Assembly (NCBI GenBank): GCA_019426215.1
Contig: CM033396.1
Coordinates: 22,769,101-22,833,100 of the forward strand
Source of the DNA: Buddleja alternifolia
Lineage: Eukaryota; Streptophyta; Magnoliopsida; Lamiales; Scrophulariaceae
DNA length: 64,000 nucleotides
Reading direction: 5' to 3'
The notes beneath the pieces were generated by a model that saw only the letters and a program-made list of their open reading frames with translations, ran no database searches and was not told the DNA's origin. The translations under genes and the position numbers were made by a program. The stretch's first letter is position 1, and each line of letters begins with the position of its first letter. This document shows positions 43,262 through 53,824 of the stretch, piece after piece.

Positions 43262-46200
43262 TTAATGACTTGGTCTAACTCTGTATCGCTTGGACATTTC
43301 AGCTCGGATAGCTTCAGTCAGATTGTCTTCCAAGATCATCATTGCTTCATGATCTTTGTTGATGATAAGCTTGTTTTCTTCTTGTTGTCTCTTTTTGAAT
43401 ATTTTAAAGTGATTATCCCAGTCAGTTGGGTCGATACCAATGTACCTTAGGCAGATTCGAAAAGCTTGGCTAAAATCAGTCATCTTCCTTTCTTCAGCTA
43501 AGATCTGTGGATCTGTAGGTTCTGAAATGGATGTTCTCTGAAGAGGAATGTCAAACTGTTCAAGCAGTGCTCTTGTAGGAATTGGTAGGTTTGGATATAA
43601 CGCTCTAGGAGGTTCCCTTAGTGTACTACTGGGCGCTCCGGATGAACTTTGTTTCAGAGCAGTTATCCAAGACGGGAGATTAAGCGCAGACTGAGAAGGA
43701 GGCATTTGACGCTTAGGAGACGGAGGATCTTCAACTTTTGAACTGGACGCTTTCCGCTTTTCTCCTTTCTTCTTCTCTTCCCCCTTATTGCCATCATCAG
43801 ATTTTAAGAAGTGGTTTGTGAGTACACTTACCTGATGAGCAATCTGAGATAAGGAATCTGTGATGTCATCCAGACGCTTGTCGAAGCGTTCCTGCATAAC
43901 AAGAAGCTTAGCGCTGGTGGCGTCATTCACAGAGATCTCAAGGGTTGCAAGGCGCTTTTCAAGTTCTTCTTTCATGGCAAGTTGGGTTGCGTGGGCAGCA
44001 TCCTGCATTTCTTGAAAGTCTTGTTTGCACTCACCAACTGCCGCTTGAGCTGAACTACGCATATGAGCAATCTGAGCGCTCATTACGTGAGTTTCAATCT
44101 TTGCCAGGTCTTCCTTAATCCAATGGAGAGATTCTTCACTCTGAGTAGCTTGAGCGCTAATTGTCTCCAAAACAGATTTAAGCAGGGGACCGAAGGCTTG
44201 ACTCTCATCTGATTGAACCGCTTGAGGAGCTGGTCGCTTGAACCGTGATGAGTGTTTGAGAGAGTCAAAAGGAACTTGATAGGCTGGATCAAAAACAGTA
44301 CCTCGAATATCCAGGGAAGTATCTTCAGCACTATCAATGGTAGCATGTTCAGGAGCGTCAGGAATACTGGTATCTGCAGATTTGGACGCTTCAGATGTCT
44401 CAGCAGGCGCTTCCTCAAGCGTTGACTCAGGTTGGCGAAAGTCAGTGAATTGGAAGTTCCAGCTTGCTGAGTCGGCATAAGAGGTGGATGTAGAATCCAA
44501 GAGTTCAATGAGTCTGGTCCTGGACATACAAGTACCGGAGATAAATGTGCGAAGAGGACTATCAATGGCCCTGATGTACATTGGACCAATGATATCCAGC
44601 ACATGATCTGGGAAAACTTTGGACGGCGCTTGAGCGATGGAGAATAGTGAATCTGTGCAGTGAGTTCTGGAAAATCCAATCAAGCAATCTGAGGGAAGAG
44701 ATGCAGGACGTCGATGTGTAGGCACACAGTCCGCATAGTACTCTTCAAGATACGGATAAATGGCTTGAGCGAGCTCTTGATTCCTTTCAAGCAGAGAAAG
44801 AACATACTCATAGTGATTGAGTACCTCACTGCGAATGGAAGGGAGCAGTGGATATCCTTTGAATGAATTGATCACTGAGCCGTTCCAAGATCTGAGATTG
44901 GCAGTGAAGATTTTATCAAAGAGAGATACGGGAGATAGAATCTTTACCATCAGATTGAAGTTTTCTTCACAGTGGCTTGGAGCAAGATTTAAGCACCGTT
45001 CACCAACTGTACCACTGGAAGACGCTTGAGCATTAAACCGAAGAGGGGTGAGGGATAATCTCTGAAGTTCTTGACGTAGACATTGTTCTATTTGATGTCT
45101 AATAATTGGGAGCTTGAGAACAGGTCCGAGTCTTTGTTGACGCTTCAGGAGGCAATACTTGGCGAATTGACGCTTCTTGTCATGCATGCCTATGCCGAAA
45201 AGATGGGGAGCTTGGACTAACTCTGGGAAGGTGTATTTATGTCCCATGTACGCTTCAACCCAATTTACTTCATTTATACAGAAGTCTGTGCCAGCAGTCA
45301 CCATAGCACGAATACCTTCAAGATGAATATCTCTTATGGCTTCAAAGCGGTGCTTATCAGGCTGATAGTTGGCATTCCAGACGCTGTCAAAGTAAGCATC
45401 AGCTTCAGTCTGGAGCAGATCGGTCAACGATTCAAGGCGCTCACCAGCATGAATCTCTTTATTTTTCCATAGACAGAGAGGACGGACCGATGCAAGATTT
45501 TCAGGGCTGTGAGCCGTCTGTGGGAAATGTGTGTAACCTTCTCTGTTCAAGACTGACTCTGAGGGATTGAGAAAGCTAGGACGGAGAGGATCATACACAC
45601 GAACAGTGTAATCCCTTAGCGCGAACCCAGTTGGTCTGCTGTGGCCATTGTCAAGATAGTAAGCCACATCCACGGCACATCTAGGAGGTCTGTCTCCTGG
45701 TCTGTCTAGAACGGTTGCTTTGATTGCGCTGTCAAAGTCAATCAGTCTTGCAGCGTCAGCTTCTGCAGCAATATATCTTTCTATATTATATCCTGCAGGA
45801 ATGAAATCTTCGTCGAGCGCTGGGGGCATATAGTTAATTGAATGATCAATTGTCTTCAGCGGATCGAGTTGAAAGAAGTGACGAGGAGCTCTAACGTCTT
45901 CAGCAGCGTTCTGACCTTCTGAACGTGCCTCTGTTAAAGTAGCAGGTTCCTCAGGTTCAATTGCAGCTACTTCAGCGGCAACATCTTGAGCGATAGCTAC
46001 AACTCCAGTCAGGTCAACATCCAACAGAACATCTGTGGACACTTCAGCAGCAGCTGGAACTATAGCTGAAAAACAAGAGCCATCCTCTATAAGAGCAGGA
46101 TCTTCTACAGATGTAGGAATAGAAATGCTGTGGGAAGAAATAAACTTACCCTGAGAACTAAGCTCAACAGCAGTTTCTGGAGCGCTGGGCTCAACAGCAA

Positions 46201-47467
46201 CATCTTGAGCGCTTGGCTCAACGACAGCTTGAGCGCTTGGCTCAACGGCAACTTGAGCGCTTGGCTCAACAGCAACATCTTGAGCGCTTGGCTCAACGAC
46301 AACTTGAGCGCTTGGCTCAACGGCAACTTGAGCGCTTGGCTCAACTGTCTCAGGCTCTTCAGGAGTAGCTTGACGCTTGCTAGTCCTGGAACGCTTAAAG
46401 ATTTTCTTAATGTTGACTCCTTCAACTAGTTTAGCCGGAGGAGCGGGAGGATCAACAGCTGGTTCTTCAAAGTCTATTTGCTTAATGATCCCTTCCAGCT
46501 TTCGTCTTTTGAGAGGCAACTTGTCCTCGGCATCCTCATCAGTTTCCTCATCAATCTTTTGAGAGGGGACGGCAATTTTAACTTTGGGTTTTCTGGGGGC
46601 TCTCTTCTTCGTTGCTGCTGGACGCTTCACAGCTTCCTCTGGCACTGGTCTCTCAGCCTTTTGAGCAAGCAGTTGGCGTTCTTCCAGCCGCTCAGATAGG
46701 GGTCTAGCCGCACCACTAACTTTTGGAGGATTGAACATATTGGTCAGAATCCTTTTTCCCAACAACTTGGACTTATTCAACGGAAGTCCAGACGAGTACA
46801 CACAATTCGATTTAAACAAGATGTCACTCAGGATGAGTCCATAAGGCTTATTTGAAGCGCTTAGACTGTCCCGAAACCGTCCGAAGATGTACTCACTCCA
46901 GTTGATTTTGATGTTGAAGAGTATAGCAACCATCATCTGAAATTGAACAGGATTTACCTTATCAAAGGTTCCCACGCGGCATTCTATGATCTTGCTGCAG
47001 AAATCAGCCAATAACCGGTATTTGGACACCAGGTCTTTCTTCTCGAAGTACTGAGTGTAAGGAACATCGTCGTACGCACTCATGATTGCCCATGCTTCCT
47101 TAATTTGTTTCAACGTAACAGAATCCAGTGCCTCACCCTCATTAGGCAAATTGAAGTTCTTGGCAATGGTGGAAGCAGATAGGATGAATTCCTTTGGAGA
47201 CTCCTTCTTGGAGAAGGGAATTTGACAAGAGATGGACTTCTTGTCCTCTGAAAGTGTAGCAGTCTTCCAGAAAGTTTCAACTTCAGTAGGAAACATATAA
47301 GAGTATTGGGTTAAGAAGGGTTTGAGCCCAGCTTTGACGACCATGTCCATTATGTCCGTCAGGTTGATCTGAGTTTGTTCATATAGAAATTTCCAGTCGA
47401 CAACAAGACCTTCAGTTACCTTGATGGTAATTTCAGCAGAAGTAGATGATGATTTCTTTGGTGCCAT
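43262..47467 (-). CDS. Cop-B third ORF: large nuclear-type coiled-coil protein of unknown function
   Basis: 1401 residues from ATG at 47467. Residues about 1-270 resemble plant transposon-associated domains ('DLVSKYRLLADFCSKIIEC', 'INWSEYIFGRF'). Basic clusters that fit nuclear signals are near 290 ('KRPAATKKRAPRKPK'), 317 ('LPLKRRKLEG') and 356 ('KKIFKRSRTSKR'). A Val-Glu-Pro-Ser-Ala-Gln repeat array spans about 372-437. A long mixed region follows, then a coiled coil at about 1119-1225, a Lys-rich patch and a conserved C-terminus. I see no signal peptide or transmembrane helix, so an envelope role is unlikely despite the position. It lies 797 bases after pol with its own candidate promoter. 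Function unknown; a DNA- or chromatin-binding helper is a hypothesis. Confidence 0.88.
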   Translation of the reverse strand: MAPKKSSSTSAEITIKVTEGLVVDWKFLYEQTQINLTDIMDMVVKAGLKPFLTQYSYMFPTEVETFWKTATLSEDKKSISCQIPFSKKESPKEFILSASTIAKNFNLPNEGEALDSVTLKQIKEAWAIMSAYDDVPYTQYFEKKDLVSKYRLLADFCSKIIECRVGTFDKVNPVQFQMMVAILFNIKINWSEYIFGRFRDSLSASNKPYGLILSDILFKSNCVYSSGLPLNKSKLLGKRILTNMFNPPKVSGAARPLSERLEERQLLAQKAERPVPEEAVKRPAATKKRAPRKPKVKIAVPSQKIDEETDEDAEDKLPLKRRKLEGIIKQIDFEEPAVDPPAPPAKLVEGVNIKKIFKRSRTSKRQATPEEPETVEPSAQVAVEPSAQVVVEPSAQDVAVEPSAQVAVEPSAQAVVEPSAQDVAVEPSAPETAVELSSQGKFISSHSISIPTSVEDPALIEDGSCFSAIVPAAAEVSTDVLLDVDLTGVVAIAQDVAAEVAAIEPEEPATLTEARSEGQNAAEDVRAPRHFFQLDPLKTIDHSINYMPPALDEDFIPAGYNIERYIAAEADAARLIDFDSAIKATVLDRPGDRPPRCAVDVAYYLDNGHSRPTGFALRDYTVRVYDPLRPSFLNPSESVLNREGYTHFPQTAHSPENLASVRPLCLWKNKEIHAGERLESLTDLLQTEADAYFDSVWNANYQPDKHRFEAIRDIHLEGIRAMVTAGTDFCINEVNWVEAYMGHKYTFPELVQAPHLFGIGMHDKKRQFAKYCLLKRQQRLGPVLKLPIIRHQIEQCLRQELQRLSLTPLRFNAQASSSGTVGERCLNLAPSHCEENFNLMVKILSPVSLFDKIFTANLRSWNGSVINSFKGYPLLPSIRSEVLNHYEYVLSLLERNQELAQAIYPYLEEYYADCVPTHRRPASLPSDCLIGFSRTHCTDSLFSIAQAPSKVFPDHVLDIIGPMYIRAIDSPLRTFISGTCMSRTRLIELLDSTSTSYADSASWNFQFTDFRQPESTLEEAPAETSEASKSADTSIPDAPEHATIDSAEDTSLDIRGTVFDPAYQVPFDSLKHSSRFKRPAPQAVQSDESQAFGPLLKSVLETISAQATQSEESLHWIKEDLAKIETHVMSAQIAHMRSSAQAAVGECKQDFQEMQDAAHATQLAMKEELEKRLATLEISVNDATSAKLLVMQERFDKRLDDITDSLSQIAHQVSVLTNHFLKSDDGNKGEEKKKGEKRKASSSKVEDPPSPKRQMPPSQSALNLPSWITALKQSSSGAPSSTLREPPRALYPNLPIPTRALLEQFDIPLQRTSISEPTDPQILAEERKMTDFSQAFRICLRYIGIDPTDWDNHFKIFKKRQQEENKLIINKDHEAMMILEDNLTEAIRAEMSKRYRVRPSH
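46160..46345 (-). repeat. Coding tandem repeat in Cop-B ORF3
   Basis: About seven units of 24-30 bases, each with TTGAGCGCTTGGCTCAAC on plus, encoding Val-Glu-Pro-Ser-Ala-Gln. Each unit carries the palindrome AAGCGCTT or AGCGCT, the family's dispersed motif. Cop-A has only two units (23640-23690). Confidence 0.8.
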
Positions 47468-48264
47468 TTTTTTTTTTGTTTAAAACGAAGAAGATGGACT
47501 GAGATTTTTCTGTTGTATTGAGAGAGATAACGAGAGATTTGCAGATATGCTTGAATAGAAAGTAAGTTACTTTTTCTGCAGAGTTTGTGTTTTAAATGAC
47601 ACAGTAAAGTGTTTTGAAACTTGTGTTATGTAGTCTGAGTAGGATTTAAACACGTGTAATAACTGTTGAATCTTAGCCATAAATTTATTAACTGCGGACG
47701 CGAGTTTTGTGTAAAAGAGAGAAGTTACATTTGGTAATTCTCATATATAAAGATTTGACATCCGAGTTAAAGAAAAATTAACGTTTGGTATTTTCAGAGT
47801 GTAACACACGCGCATGTTTGTACACTGACACGTACACAAACACGTGCTATCTCTGAACCGTCATTTTTAAAAAATTTGAGTACCCGCCAGTTTGATGTGA
47901 TAGAGGCGTGTGAGTAGAGTACAAAATAGACCTTTGAGTCTACCCACGACCTTGAAAGAAGTTTGAAAATTTTATGCATGGCTTGTAACGAAAATATTTT
48001 ATAAATTTTTGATAAACTATTCAGCGCTTAGCTGATAAAATGGACGCTTGAAGTCAAAAGTCTTTTCAATATTTTGAGCATTCAATATTTTATGCAAACA
48101 TAGAGCTGAGCGTTGATGATTATGCATCTGAAAATTTTTATCATTGACGCTTACAGTTATGATCAAGTAAATTTTTTTTTTTTTTTTTTTAAAGAATATT
48201 GTGAGATATAACTTAAGTGGATTCCCCCTAAATTATATGCCTAATAAAATATGATGCTTCATGA
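47468..48264 (-). promoter_or_regulatory. Cop-B region between pol and ORF3: candidate internal promoter and purine tract
   Basis: Minus-strand TATA-like CTTTATATATGAG at about 47741-47752 lies some 280 bases before the ORF3 ATG. A CACGTG (G-box) is at 47841-47846, about 90 bases upstream of it, and a second at 47651-47656 in the would-be leader. A CT-rich leader precedes the ATG. A TTTAGGGGGAAT tract lies at about 48222-48234 and a T run at about 48171-48190 (plus). The TATA-like box and leader are shared with Cop-A. Confidence 0.5.
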
Positions 48265-51200
48265 TCAAGCGTTTAAATCAATCATACCTAGTTCACTTCT
48301 CAAAGTGAGAAAACGTTGTTCATTGAGTGCTTTGGTGAAGATATCTGCCAGTTGTTTGTCAGTTCCAATGAAGTGCATGGAGATATCTTTCTTTTGAACG
48401 TGGTCACGAAGGAAATGGTATCTAATGTCAATGTGTTTGGTTCTTGAATGAAGAACAGGGTTTTGAGTCATGGCTAAAGCGCTTTGGTTATCACAATGAA
48501 TGGGAGTTGGTCCTAAGATTGTTCCGTAATCTCTAAGTTGTTGCCTCATCCATAGAACTTGTGCACAACAACTTCCTGCAGCTACATACTCAGCTTCGGC
48601 TGTGGAGGTAGCTATGGATTGTTGTTTCTTGCTATGCCATGAAACTAACCTATCACCTAAGAATTGACAAGTACCACTAGTGCTTTTACGATCTATTTTG
48701 CAACCTGCAAAATCTGCATCTGAGTAACCGATTAGTTCAAAAGGAGAATCCCTGGGATACCATAAGCCCACATGTTGTGTGCCTTTTAGGTATTTAAGGA
48801 TTTTCTTGGCAGCAGTCAAGTGTGACTCTTTAGGATCAGCTTGGAATCGTGCACACATACATACCGAAAACATAATATCAGGTCTACTGGCAGTGAGATA
48901 AAGAAGTGATCCTATGATACCTCTATAATTAGTGATATCAACTTTCTTTCCACTTTCATCTTTATCTAACTTAAGCGTTTGGCTCATTGGAATTTTTGAA
49001 TATGATGCATTTTCCATACCAAATTTCTTAATCATATCTCGTGTATATTTAGCTTGGTTGATAAATATGCCATTAGGGAGTTGTTTAACTTGTAGTCCTA
49101 AGAAGAAGGTTAATTCACCCATCATGCTCATTTCAAATTGTTCTTGCATCATTTTCGAAAATTTCTCACACAGACGCTTATTAGTAGAACCAAATATAAT
49201 GTCATCAACGTAAATTTGAACTAAGAGAATATCTTCATCATTGGTAATTTTAAATAACGTTGTGTCAACGCTGCCTTTTGAAAAACCTTTACCAATAAGA
49301 AAGATAGAGAGAGTGTCATACCATGCTCGAGGTGCTTGCTTAAGCCCATAAAGTGCTTTTTCTAGCTTGTAAACCATACCCTTACCATGATTGTTGATGA
49401 ATCCTGGAGGTTGCTCCACATACACTTCTTCTTGGAGTTTACCATTCAGGAAGGCACTCTTTACGTCCATTTGAAATACTGTAAACTTGTTAAACGCTGC
49501 GTACGCTAGAAACATGCGGATTGCTTCAAGACGAGCAACAGGAGCGTAAGTCTCATCAAAGTCAATGCCCTCCTCTTGGCAGTATCCTTGAGCTACGAGT
49601 CTGGCCTTGTTTCTTACAACAATGCCGTCCTCATCCATCTTGTTTCTATATACCCATCTAGTTCCAATAACTCCTTGATGAGTTGGTCTTGGTACTAGCA
49701 TCCAAACTTTATTTCGCTCAAACTGATTGAGCTCTTCTTGCATAGCTTCAATCCAACTTGGATCACTTAACGCTTCATCCACTTTCTTAGGTTCCATTTG
49801 AGATAGAAAGCTTGCGAACATAGCCTCATTAAATGTAGCGGCTCTAGTTCTAACTGGTGCTTCAATATCTCCAATGATTTGCTCAGGTGGATGGTCACGT
49901 AACCATAGTCTATCTGTTTGGAAGGGGTTTTGAGAATGAACAGGCGCTTGAGAATCATTCGCTTGACCATTCTCCTGCGTTGGCGCTTCAAGTTCACGAT
50001 TCCTTCTTTGCTCTTGATGATCATTCTTTTCATGATCATCCGTATTTCTTACATGATAATTTAGATTGATTTCACGAGTATTCTTAGGAGGAGGCACTGA
50101 GATCTCATCATCATCGTCAGTATCTTCATCAATAGTAATTTTGGACGCTTGATGACATAGATCTTCAACTCCTACATCATTTACATTTACCTTACTCGGC
50201 TCTTGGTTAGCATCATCAAACACAACATGAATAGATTCCTCAACCTTCGATTTGATCTTATTGAGAATGCGAAAATTCTTTCCATTTTTGGCGTAGCCTA
50301 GAAAGATTCCTTCATCCGCTTTAGGATCAAAAGTCTTTAGGCTTTGGGATCCATTATTATGGATAAAACATTTAGAACCAAAGACGTGAAAGTATGAAAT
50401 ATTTGGCTTACGTCCCTTCCACAGTTCATATGGAGTTTTTCCATGCTGTTTGTTGATCATGCATCGATTTTGAGTGTAACAAGCAGTGTTGATCGCTTCG
50501 GCCCAAAATCTAGGAGCAAGCTTGGATTCAGCTAACATAGTCCTAGCGGCTTCCTTAAGCGTTCGGTTCCGGCGCTCAGCAACACCATTTTGTTGGGGAG
50601 TTCTGGGAGCTGAATACTCATGATGTATTCCATTTTCTGCACAAAACTTCTCAACAACCTTGTTAGTAAACTCAGTACCGTGATCGCTTCTTATTCTTGC
50701 AACCTTAAGATTTTTCAATGTTTGAAGTTGCCGAATAAGCGCTGTTAACTTGTCACATGTTTCATCTTTGGATGAAAGAAATTCCACCCAAGTAAATCTA
50801 GAGAAATCGTCTACTACCACTAAAGTATACTTTTTACCGCTTACACTGATTGTTTGAACAGGTCCAAACAAATCCATGTGAAGTAGTTCAAGTATTCTAG
50901 AAGTAGATAGATGAGGTTTTCTCTTGAAAGATGATTTAACTTGTTTACCCATTTGACAAGCGTCACAGAGGCGATCCTTATGAAATGGTCCATTTGGCAA
51001 TCCCTCTACAAGATTTTGACTTATAAGCTGAGAGATTGTCTTAAAGTTGAGGTGATTCATTTTTCTATGCCATAACCAACCCATTTTAGATTCATTTTTA
51101 GCAACAAAGCATGTTGGGTTGTTATCAAGTGTTGAACCCCAATCTACCAAATATACGTTGTTATTCCTTTTTCCTTTTAGTTTAGTAGATTTAGTCTTAG

Positions 51201-51504
51201 CGTCGTTTATATAGCAATAGTCACTTGAGAATATGACTTCAAAGCCTTTATCGCAGAATTGACTTATGCTTAATAAATTGTGCTTTAGACCCTCAACAAA
51301 ATAAACATCACTTATCATGATGTTCCCCCTATGCACAGTACCTATACCTTTGGTTTTACCTTTGGAGTTATCACCAAATACAACCTGAGGACCATTGGCA
51401 GCTTGATAGTTGATCAGAAGATCTTTGGAACCTGTCATGTGCCTTGACGATCCACTATCAAAATACCAAACAGATGTATTGACTTTAGCTCTAGGTACCT
51501 GCAA
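48265..51504 (-). CDS. pol: Cop-B Pol: protease, integrase, RT, RNase H
   Basis: 1079 open residues. Protease '[13 protein letters not shown]' near residue 16. Integrase zinc site ('[11 protein letters not shown]', 'CDACQMGKQ') and DDE ('HMDLFGP', 'RSDHGTEF', '[10 protein letters not shown]'). An acidic linker follows. RT has '[10 protein letters not shown]' and 'YVDDI'. RNase H has 'YSDADFAG', '[11 protein letters not shown]' and the end 'GMIDLNA'. No damage is seen. The frame has no ATG at its start (TTG CAG at 51504), because it begins inside the 38-nt stop-containing segment separating it from gag. Expression therefore needs splicing, frameshifting or another device. Confidence 0.93.
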   Translation of the reverse strand: MQVPRAKVNTSVWYFDSGSSRHMTGSKDLLINYQAANGPQVVFGDNSKGKTKGIGTVHRGNIMISDVYFVEGLKHNLLSISQFCDKGFEVIFSSDYCYINDAKTKSTKLKGKRNNNVYLVDWGSTLDNNPTCFVAKNESKMGWLWHRKMNHLNFKTISQLISQNLVEGLPNGPFHKDRLCDACQMGKQVKSSFKRKPHLSTSRILELLHMDLFGPVQTISVSGKKYTLVVVDDFSRFTWVEFLSSKDETCDKLTALIRQLQTLKNLKVARIRSDHGTEFTNKVVEKFCAENGIHHEYSAPRTPQQNGVAERRNRTLKEAARTMLAESKLAPRFWAEAINTACYTQNRCMINKQHGKTPYELWKGRKPNISYFHVFGSKCFIHNNGSQSLKTFDPKADEGIFLGYAKNGKNFRILNKIKSKVEESIHVVFDDANQEPSKVNVNDVGVEDLCHQASKITIDEDTDDDDEISVPPPKNTREINLNYHVRNTDDHEKNDHQEQRRNRELEAPTQENGQANDSQAPVHSQNPFQTDRLWLRDHPPEQIIGDIEAPVRTRAATFNEAMFASFLSQMEPKKVDEALSDPSWIEAMQEELNQFERNKVWMLVPRPTHQGVIGTRWVYRNKMDEDGIVVRNKARLVAQGYCQEEGIDFDETYAPVARLEAIRMFLAYAAFNKFTVFQMDVKSAFLNGKLQEEVYVEQPPGFINNHGKGMVYKLEKALYGLKQAPRAWYDTLSIFLIGKGFSKGSVDTTLFKITNDEDILLVQIYVDDIIFGSTNKRLCEKFSKMMQEQFEMSMMGELTFFLGLQVKQLPNGIFINQAKYTRDMIKKFGMENASYSKIPMSQTLKLDKDESGKKVDITNYRGIIGSLLYLTASRPDIMFSVCMCARFQADPKESHLTAAKKILKYLKGTQHVGLWYPRDSPFELIGYSDADFAGCKIDRKSTSGTCQFLGDRLVSWHSKKQQSIATSTAEAEYVAAGSCCAQVLWMRQQLRDYGTILGPTPIHCDNQSALAMTQNPVLHSRTKHIDIRYHFLRDHVQKKDISMHFIGTDKQLADIFTKALNEQRFLTLRSELGMIDLNA

Positions 51505-51536
51505 TCAAAAGGGAAGTTCTATTTCTGTTTAGGTAC
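51499..51536 (-). other. Stop-containing segment between gag and pol (Cop-B copy)
   Basis: 38 nt from GTACCTAAACAG to GATTGCAG, holding the gag stop TAG, with GGTACCTA repeated at both borders. If translated through it would shift the frame; without it gag and pol are in frame. It starts GT and ends AG after TTGATTGC. Confidence 0.55.
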
Positions 51537-53722
51537 CCATTGTTGCTTGGGTCCTTCAACATTAGTATCCTTGTTAGTGTTAATTAGAACTTTAGGAACC
51601 CAAATTTGCCTTGTCTTCATAGTAGGAATATTGGCCTTTTTGGGTTTCACCTTGTGCTGTGTGTAATTTTTGGATGTATAATAATATCCACGATTATAAT
51701 AATAGTCATAATCATAATTATCATAGTATCGATAATATGATCTTGACTGTTTTGGATATCGACGCTGGTATTTCCTTGGCTCTGGCTTGGGTTGCACGTT
51801 TGGTGCTAGACGCTTAGCGCTTGATTCACAGTGACTAGATTTATCCTTAGCTTTTTGAGCGTTTGGATGAGTCTGTCTTTGTGGTATCATTTGCTTTAGC
51901 CTTACCCTTGTCTGAGTTAGTTTTGACTTTCTCATTTGGCCTCTTACCATTGTCCCTTGGTTCATTTTGAGTTTGACCTTGTGAACCTTTCTCAACAAAG
52001 AAAACACCCTTTCCTTTGTTGTTTGCCGTAACATTAGGTTTGTTTGGTTGTTTACCGAATTCATTGCATCCTAAACCGGTCTTTTCTCCAAACAACCTTG
52101 TTATTTCAGTCACATTGTCGAGCTTTCTGGATGCTTTGGACAACGATGAGATGAGCTGTTCTGACTTGGCAAGTCTAGCCATCAGATCAGCTTCTCTCTT
52201 GACTATTATATCAAGATCACCTCTCAATTGAATAACTTCACTCTCAAGCGATTGGTTTTTCTCAATGCACTGTTGCTGAATTTGCAACTCTGCTCTGAGC
52301 GTTACTTTATCGTTTGTGAGTGATGAAATAATAGCGAGATCATTTTGATATATTTTGGCAGCTTCTTGACATTCATTGTAATATTCTTTGACTTTGTCAA
52401 GTAATTCATCATAAGAAAGAGGAATTGATAAGTTCATTGATTACCTCAGGGGACGCTTCATCATCTCTGGCCATGAGACATATGAGCGCTGAGTCATCTA
52501 TCGGCTCATCATCATCACTACTTTCGTCTGATGATTCTAAATCTTCAGGTGCTGATGCTGGTTCTGATTCCGCAAGCAAACCTTGTTGTCGAAGGTTGCT
52601 CCTGAATTGGTTTCTATCCAAGTAATCCTGCCTTGAGGGCTTGGATACATTTGGATAGGGACAATTTACCTGGTAGTGCCCCGGTTTCCTGCAATTATAA
52701 CAAAGATTGGTTTTCATTTTTTGTTCACTTGTTAGCCTTGCAGTGTGTGGTTTTGAAACCACTGGAGCTGGGAGATTTTGAGTAGACGCTTGATATTGAG
52801 CAGGCGCTTGAGGTAAAGGAACAGAATATTGAGGCGCTTGAAACTGTTGTTGTATGGGAGAAGGCGCTTGATATGAACTTTGTCCTTGACTATTAGGACC
52901 TTTTCCTTTCTTTTCATATCTCAAGAACTTCCTGAATCTATTCAGCAAAGCCAACTCTTCTTCCTCATTAATGTCCGAATTCTTTCCTTTGTTACCCGAT
53001 TTGCCTTTGATTGATGCAATGAGCGCTCCAGATTCAATCACTGGATTACTCACAATGTCACTAGCAGAGTTCAACTCGAACTCAAAAGCTTTTATCTCTG
53101 AAAAGGCGTCTTCTGGAGTTAAGAGATCCAGCATGTTTGATTCTCTCATAGCTGTTGTCTTCATCAAGAATTTACTTGGTAGACTTCTAAAGATCTTAAC
53201 CACCATTTCTCGATTCTGTAAGTCCATTCCCAACGACGTAAGTTCTGTAACAAGAGCTGTGAATCTTATATCCAATTGCTCTAGCGTTTCATTGGGTAGC
53301 ATCTTAAATCCGTTAAACTTTTCCTTAGCAATGGAAAGTTTGTTTTCTTTGATTTGAGCTGAACCACCACAGATTGTAGCCAGCTTATCCCATATTTCTT
53401 TAGTCGTTTTGCAAGATTTGATTTTATTGAATAAGTTATCATTATCACCAATAGCCGTATACAGAGCGTTGCGACCAACATTGTCCAAGTTAGCTCTTCG
53501 ACGCTCATCTGGAGACCATTCTTGTTTTGGTTTTTCAACGTAACCATCAGGGGTTTCTTCTGTGGCTCCAGGCGCTCTTGTGATAACTTTGTATATTTTG
53601 ATTGGCCCATCTGAAATAATATCGCACATGTCATCATCGCATGAACATAAATACGTAAATGCTTTGACTTTCCATGTGTCAAAATTTGATTCTGTCAATT
53701 TGGGAACTTTAGCAAATGCCAT
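51519..53722 (-). pseudogene. gag: Cop-B gag, two frameshifts
   Basis: ATG at 53722 ('MAFAKVPKLTESNFDTWK'). UBN2-type core, Gln/Pro linker, and zinc knuckle 'CYNCRKPGHYQVNC' at about 52650-52695. The first frame ends at 52409. Comparison with Cop-A shows one extra base near 52425-52435, after which the frame 52437-51847 continues. A second shift near 51885 leads to 52064-51519, with the Tyr/Asp run and the final 'QQWVPKQK' before the TAG. It is otherwise very similar to Cop-A. Check the raw reads, since single-base changes could be assembly errors. Confidence 0.9.
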
Positions 53723-53806
53723 ATCTAAGCTTTAAAAAGCAACTAGATTTTGAAAGAAAAAGATCTAAACAAGCAGTTATGCTTGGAATTTTAAAATTTC
53801 AAAATT

Positions 53807-53822
53807 AACCGCTCTGATACCA
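53807..53822 (-). other. Cop-B primer-binding site (tRNA-iMet)
   Basis: Minus strand TGGTATCAGAGCGG, two bases from the 5' LTR. It matches the plant initiator-Met tRNA 3' end over its first 11 bases. Confidence 0.88.
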
Positions 53823-53824
53823 CT

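Noticed and set aside
45239..45472. Antisense ORFs within Cop-B ORF3 and gag (for example 52971-53357, 46130-46429)
   Set aside because: They are mirror images of the sense coding sequence, with no independent domain or start context.
43262..47467. Cop-B ORF3 as a viral-type envelope
   Set aside because: No signal peptide, fusion-type segment or membrane anchor is visible. Basic nuclear-type clusters and a coiled coil fit another role better.
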